Source of the DNA: Gemmatimonadota bacterium
GTDB lineage: Bacteria > Latescibacterota > UBA2968 > UBA8231
Assembly (NCBI GenBank): GCA_009845645.1
Contig: VXZF01000486.1
Location: 1 to 16,312, forward strand
DNA length: 16,312 bases
Reading direction: 5' to 3'
Shown piece after piece: positions 13,972 to 16,312 of the stretch. Under the pieces are notes generated by a model that ran no database searches, was not told where the DNA came from, and saw only the letters and a list, made by a program, of their open reading frames with translations. Numbering within the stretch: the stretch's first letter is position 1; every line of letters begins with the position of its first letter. The translations under genes and the position numbers were made by a program.

Positions 13972-14795
13972 GGCCTATCCTTTCCCAAATGCCAGTAGGC
14001 GTCGCTCAGCCGGATGAATTCCGCTAGCGACAATTCCTCCGGGCGGCGCGTTAGTTCGATACCCGCCTGCTGGCCCAGCGTTTCTAGCCAAGGCCGCCCG
14101 CCCTCGGGATTGAGACCGAGGAGCGAATTGCGCAGCATCTTGCGCCGCTGGCCAAAGGCTCGGCGCACCAAGCGGTCGAAACAGTCCGCGTCCTGTACTG
14201 CATAGCGGGGCTTGGGGGCAAAGCGAAACTCGACTACGGACGAATCCACGGCCGGCACGGGCCGGAAGCAATCGCGTTCCACCTGCAAGCGCATCTCCAC
14301 TTCGGCGCGCATAGCCACTAACACCGACAACAGGCTGTAATCCTTTGAACCGGGGCTGGCGACCAAGCGCCGAGCTACTTCGCGTTGGACCATGACGATG
14401 GCACGACTGATACAATCGGCGTGAGCGAGGAGGTGAAAAATTAGCGGAGCAGTGATGTTGTAGGGAAGATTGCCGACGATCAGCAGGCGGCACCCGCCCG
14501 CGTCCCGCAGAACTTTCCCGAGATCGACTTGCAGAATATCTCCTTCGATCAAGCGCAACCTACGCGCATCTTGGCGTGCGCGCAGTAAAGCCACCAAGTC
14601 GCGATCAATTTCCACAGCCACTAGGCGATCCACAGTAGCGAGCAGCACTTCAGTCAACGCGCCTCGGCCTGGGCCAATCTCGACCACCACCTCGCCAGCG
14701 GCCGGGCGCACCAGCCCCGCAATAGCCTCTATAACACCCCGGGCGACGAGGAAGTGCTGGGCAAAGTGCAACCGCGGGCGGTGGGCGTTTACCAA
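13968..14795 (-). CDS. rsmA: 16S rRNA (adenine1518-N6/adenine1519-N6) dimethyltransferase
   Basis: RsmA (KsgA) uses S-adenosylmethionine to dimethylate two adjacent adenosines in helix 45 of 16S rRNA late in small-subunit assembly. The 275-residue length is normal. Visible motifs: RPRLHFAQHFL (6-16; the usual form is KxxxGQxFL, so alanine replaces glycine), VEIGPGRGALT (38-48, SAM site), VAVEIDRDLV (59-68), EGDIL (84-88), the catalytic GNLPYNI (108-114), FRPVPAVDSSVV (177-188) and RRAFGQRRKMLRNSL (211-225). The frame runs upstream to 15119 but that part is antisense-like shadow of holB. TTG 14795 gives the family N-terminus, has GAGG 8 nt before it and overlaps the holB stop (TTGGTAA). Its own stop overlaps the barrel-gene start by 4 bp. 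A firm call; start fairly sure. Confidence 0.95.
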   Translation of the reverse strand: MVNAHRPRLHFAQHFLVARGVIEAIAGLVRPAAGEVVVEIGPGRGALTEVLLATVDRLVAVEIDRDLVALLRARQDARRLRLIEGDILQVDLGKVLRDAGGCRLLIVGNLPYNITAPLIFHLLAHADCISRAIVMVQREVARRLVASPGSKDYSLLSVLVAMRAEVEMRLQVERDCFRPVPAVDSSVVEFRFAPKPRYAVQDADCFDRLVRRAFGQRRKMLRNSLLGLNPEGGRPWLETLGQQAGIELTRRPEELSLAEFIRLSDAYWHLGKDRP

Positions 14796-15928
14796 CGTCG
14801 CGCCCTCACCAAGCTGGGATCGGGTGAGGGCATCCGTGCTGTTCCCCCTTGGCACAAGCCACGCCACAGGTCGGTCAGCACCAATTGCGGATTGGCATTG
14901 TGCCCTAGAGCCTCGGCTGCTCGATCGATCTCCAAGGCGACTCGGACCGCGTCTATTTTTTCTAGCAGGTTTTCCAAATAAGGACGCCGATCTACTTGGA
15001 CGACGGACGCGCCTTGGCCGTGCGCCAACAGAAAAAGATCCCGCAGATACAGGCCGCAGACTTGCAAAAAACGCTCTAATTGTCCTCGATCCCCCCCCAA
15101 CTCCGCGAGGACGCTCCAATAGACCTCGTCCCGCTGCTCCGAGCCACCACTGAGAAACGACTCGACTAGCTGCCGCGTTCCGTCAAATGCCCCGGCAGCC
15201 ACCTCTTTGGCCTGCTGCAGCGAGCCAGCCCCCATGCGCACGGCCAGTTCCAAACGCTCCCCATCCACGCCCTCTTGTTCGAGCTGCGCCCGCAAGGTCG
15301 CTACATCTAAGGGACTCAAAATCATGCGCTGGCAGCGCGAGAGCACGGTGGGCAAAAGGCGCTCTGGTGCAGCCGAAACCAGCGCGACGACAGCCCGGGG
15401 CGGTGGTTCTTCCAAGAGCTTGAGCAGCGAATTGGCACCCGCCGGATGCATTCGCTCGGCGGCGAAGATCAGGCCGACTTTGCGCTGGGATTCCGTTGGC
15501 GCAAACGCCAACTCCCTTTGCAACTGGCGCAGGTGCTCCACCGCGATATTGGCATTGCCGGGGATAGATGCGCCCGCGTCGTGAACGTACTCCACTACGG
15601 ACTCGCGCAAGTCCGCCAGCGCAAGCCGCTGCTTGCCTCGGCGAGGAGGTAGTGGCAATGCGGTGTGGAGATCGGGATGTATGAACGAAGCGACCTTGCG
15701 ACAGCTCGGGCAACGATTGCAGGCGGAAGGACCACTGTCCGTGCACAACAGGGCCTGCGCCCACGCGAGCGCAAAGCGTCGTTTGCCGGTTCCCTCGGCC
15801 CCGCAGATGAGAACCGCATGGGGGATGCGGCCCGATTCGAGCCACGCTGCGGCCACGGCCCCAGCCCGATCTCGACGGGCCAGATCACTAAACTCCCCAG
15901 AGTGCGAGGTGCCGCCCGTGCTGTACAA
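14789..15928 (-). CDS. holB: DNA polymerase III delta-prime subunit
   Basis: HolB is the clamp-loader subunit that works with the tau/gamma and delta subunits to open the sliding clamp for DNA replication. The 379-residue protein has an AAA+ N-terminal domain: SGRIPHAVLICGAEGTGKRR (32-51) with Walker A GAEGTGKR. A four-cysteine zinc module follows (C62-x7-C70-x2-C73-x2-C76), then AERMHPAGANSLLKLLEEPP (157-176) and the SRC motif at 197-199. The C-terminal half is helical. The start TTG 15928 has AAGGA 5 nt upstream and lies 8 bp after the ABC ATPase stop; no better in-frame ATG is nearby. The stop overlaps the rsmA start. Because Walker A GxxGxGK is intact, an ATP-binding DnaX-like paralogue is possible, but the length and zinc module fit delta-prime or a DnaX/HolB-like clamp-loader subunit. 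Confidence 0.92.
   Translation of the reverse strand: MYSTGGTSHSGEFSDLARRDRAGAVAAAWLESGRIPHAVLICGAEGTGKRRFALAWAQALLCTDSGPSACNRCPSCRKVASFIHPDLHTALPLPPRRGKQRLALADLRESVVEYVHDAGASIPGNANIAVEHLRQLQRELAFAPTESQRKVGLIFAAERMHPAGANSLLKLLEEPPPRAVVALVSAAPERLLPTVLSRCQRMILSPLDVATLRAQLEQEGVDGERLELAVRMGAGSLQQAKEVAAGAFDGTRQLVESFLSGGSEQRDEVYWSVLAELGGDRGQLERFLQVCGLYLRDLFLLAHGQGASVVQVDRRPYLENLLEKIDAVRVALEIDRAAEALGHNANPQLVLTDLWRGLCQGGTARMPSPDPSLVRARRW
14803..14810 (-). promoter_or_regulatory. Ribosome binding site of rsmA inside the end of holB
   Basis: GGTGAGGG lies in the last codons of holB, with GAGG 8 nt before the TTG at 14795. It supports the unusual TTG start and coupled translation of the two genes. Confidence 0.55.
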
Positions 15929-15933
15929 GCCAA

Positions 15934-15938
15934 TCCTT
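15934..15938 (-). promoter_or_regulatory. Ribosome binding site of holB across the ABC ATPase stop
   Basis: AAGGA overlaps the TAA stop of the ABC ATPase gene and lies 5 nt before the TTG at 15928. It is the main support for TTG as the holB start. Confidence 0.5.
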
Positions 15939-16312
15939 ATTTCTGCAACAAGCTCGCTTGGTTGTCCAGGGCAAAAAAGTGGGCTTTGTCGATTTCGACG
16001 GCCAACCGTACCGTTTGGTCAACTTGCGGCATGTGTAGCGGATCAACGCGGGCGACAAAAGCGGTCTTGCCGGTGGTCAGATTGAGAAAGACCTCATTGC
16101 CCATCGGTTCGACCACTTCGACCTTGGCCGCAATTTCGACGGTCTCGACATTGCGGCCAATAGTATCCGGGTCGTGGATGTCTTCCGGGCGAATGCCCAG
16201 CGTCACTTCCTGCCCCACGTAGCTGCCTAGCTGGTCGCCTTGGCCGGTGGGAAGAGCGAGTTGCACATTTCCTTCGTCGAAGACTAGACCGCTGCCATTG
16301 GAGGTCAGCGTG
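15937..16312 (-). CDS. MalK/UgpC-type ABC transporter ATP-binding protein, C-terminal part (5' end beyond window)
   Basis: Only the last 124 residues are visible; the frame is open to the right edge, so the internal GTG at 16266 is not the start. The nucleotide-binding domain lies outside the window. What remains is the C-terminal regulatory beta domain (TOBE/MalK type): VGQEVTLGIRPEDIHDP, with the LGIRPEDI hallmark, then VEVVEPMGNEVFLNL, FVARVDP and the closing HFFALDNQASLL. The family energises import of sugars, glycerol phosphate or similar solutes through a two-permease channel. The stop is 8 bp before holB. It probably has no functional link to the family-5 binding protein in this window, since MalK-type ATPases normally serve family-1 binding proteins. 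Confidence 0.9.
   Translation of the reverse strand, partial: TLTSNGSGLVFDEGNVQLALPTGQGDQLGSYVGQEVTLGIRPEDIHDPDTIGRNVETVEIAAKVEVVEPMGNEVFLNLTTGKTAFVARVDPLHMPQVDQTVRLAVEIDKAHFFALDNQASLLQK

Noticed and set aside
14796..15119. N-terminal extension of RsmA by 108 residues
   Set aside because: This part is arginine/serine-rich, lies within holB in another frame and has no family counterpart. The normal RsmA N-terminus begins just after the TTG at 14795.

Overview
All fourteen genes in this 16.3 kb window lie on the minus strand and are packed almost end to end. The largest gap is 75 bp, several genes overlap, and both window edges cut a gene. I saw no rRNA, tRNA, CRISPR array, insertion sequence or clear terminator. 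The DNA is GC-rich by eye. A TonB-dependent receptor with a carboxypeptidase-like N-terminal domain, a second outer-membrane barrel and many exported proteins show a Gram-negative (diderm) bacterium. The receptor type and the GlmL/DUF6754-like cluster suggest a poorly sampled lineage, perhaps of the FCB superphylum (Latescibacterota-like). That placement is a guess, not a determination.

In transcription order (right to left), the first block is housekeeping: the C-terminus of a MalK/UgpC-type ABC ATPase (edge), DNA polymerase III delta-prime (holB), the 16S rRNA dimethyltransferase rsmA/ksgA, and an unrecognised 655-residue outer-membrane barrel protein. After a 75 bp gap come a branched-chain aminotransferase (ilvE) and a peptide-type (family 5) ABC substrate-binding protein with no permease beside it.

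The second block, about 1961-9125, is the notable part. Eight genes are joined by gaps of 10 bp or less or by overlaps: a two-helix membrane protein with a PH-like tail, a 111-residue protein, a GlmL/MutL-family actin-fold ATPase, a lipoyl/RnfC-like barrel protein with a KOW-like end, a signal peptide-Fn3-TM-DUF6754-like protein, a 6-TM protein, a protein anchored at both ends with an alpha/beta domain, and a 7-TM protein. No glutamate mutase gene is present, although GlmL is named as the accessory factor of that enzyme. The order and spacing suggest an ATP-driven or ATP-sensing envelope complex of unknown function, with an ATPase and soluble adaptor in the cytosol, a bridging Fn3/DUF6754 protein and three integral membrane partners. 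A TonB-dependent receptor with a very strong ribosome binding site follows 33 bp later and runs off the left edge. It may be co-transcribed and supply the outer-membrane step.

Start codons were reassigned where the longest open frame was misleading. rsmA and holB use TTG, and the barrel and PH-like genes use GTG. The ilvE, DUF6754 and GlmL genes start at internal ATGs downstream of the longest frame's start.
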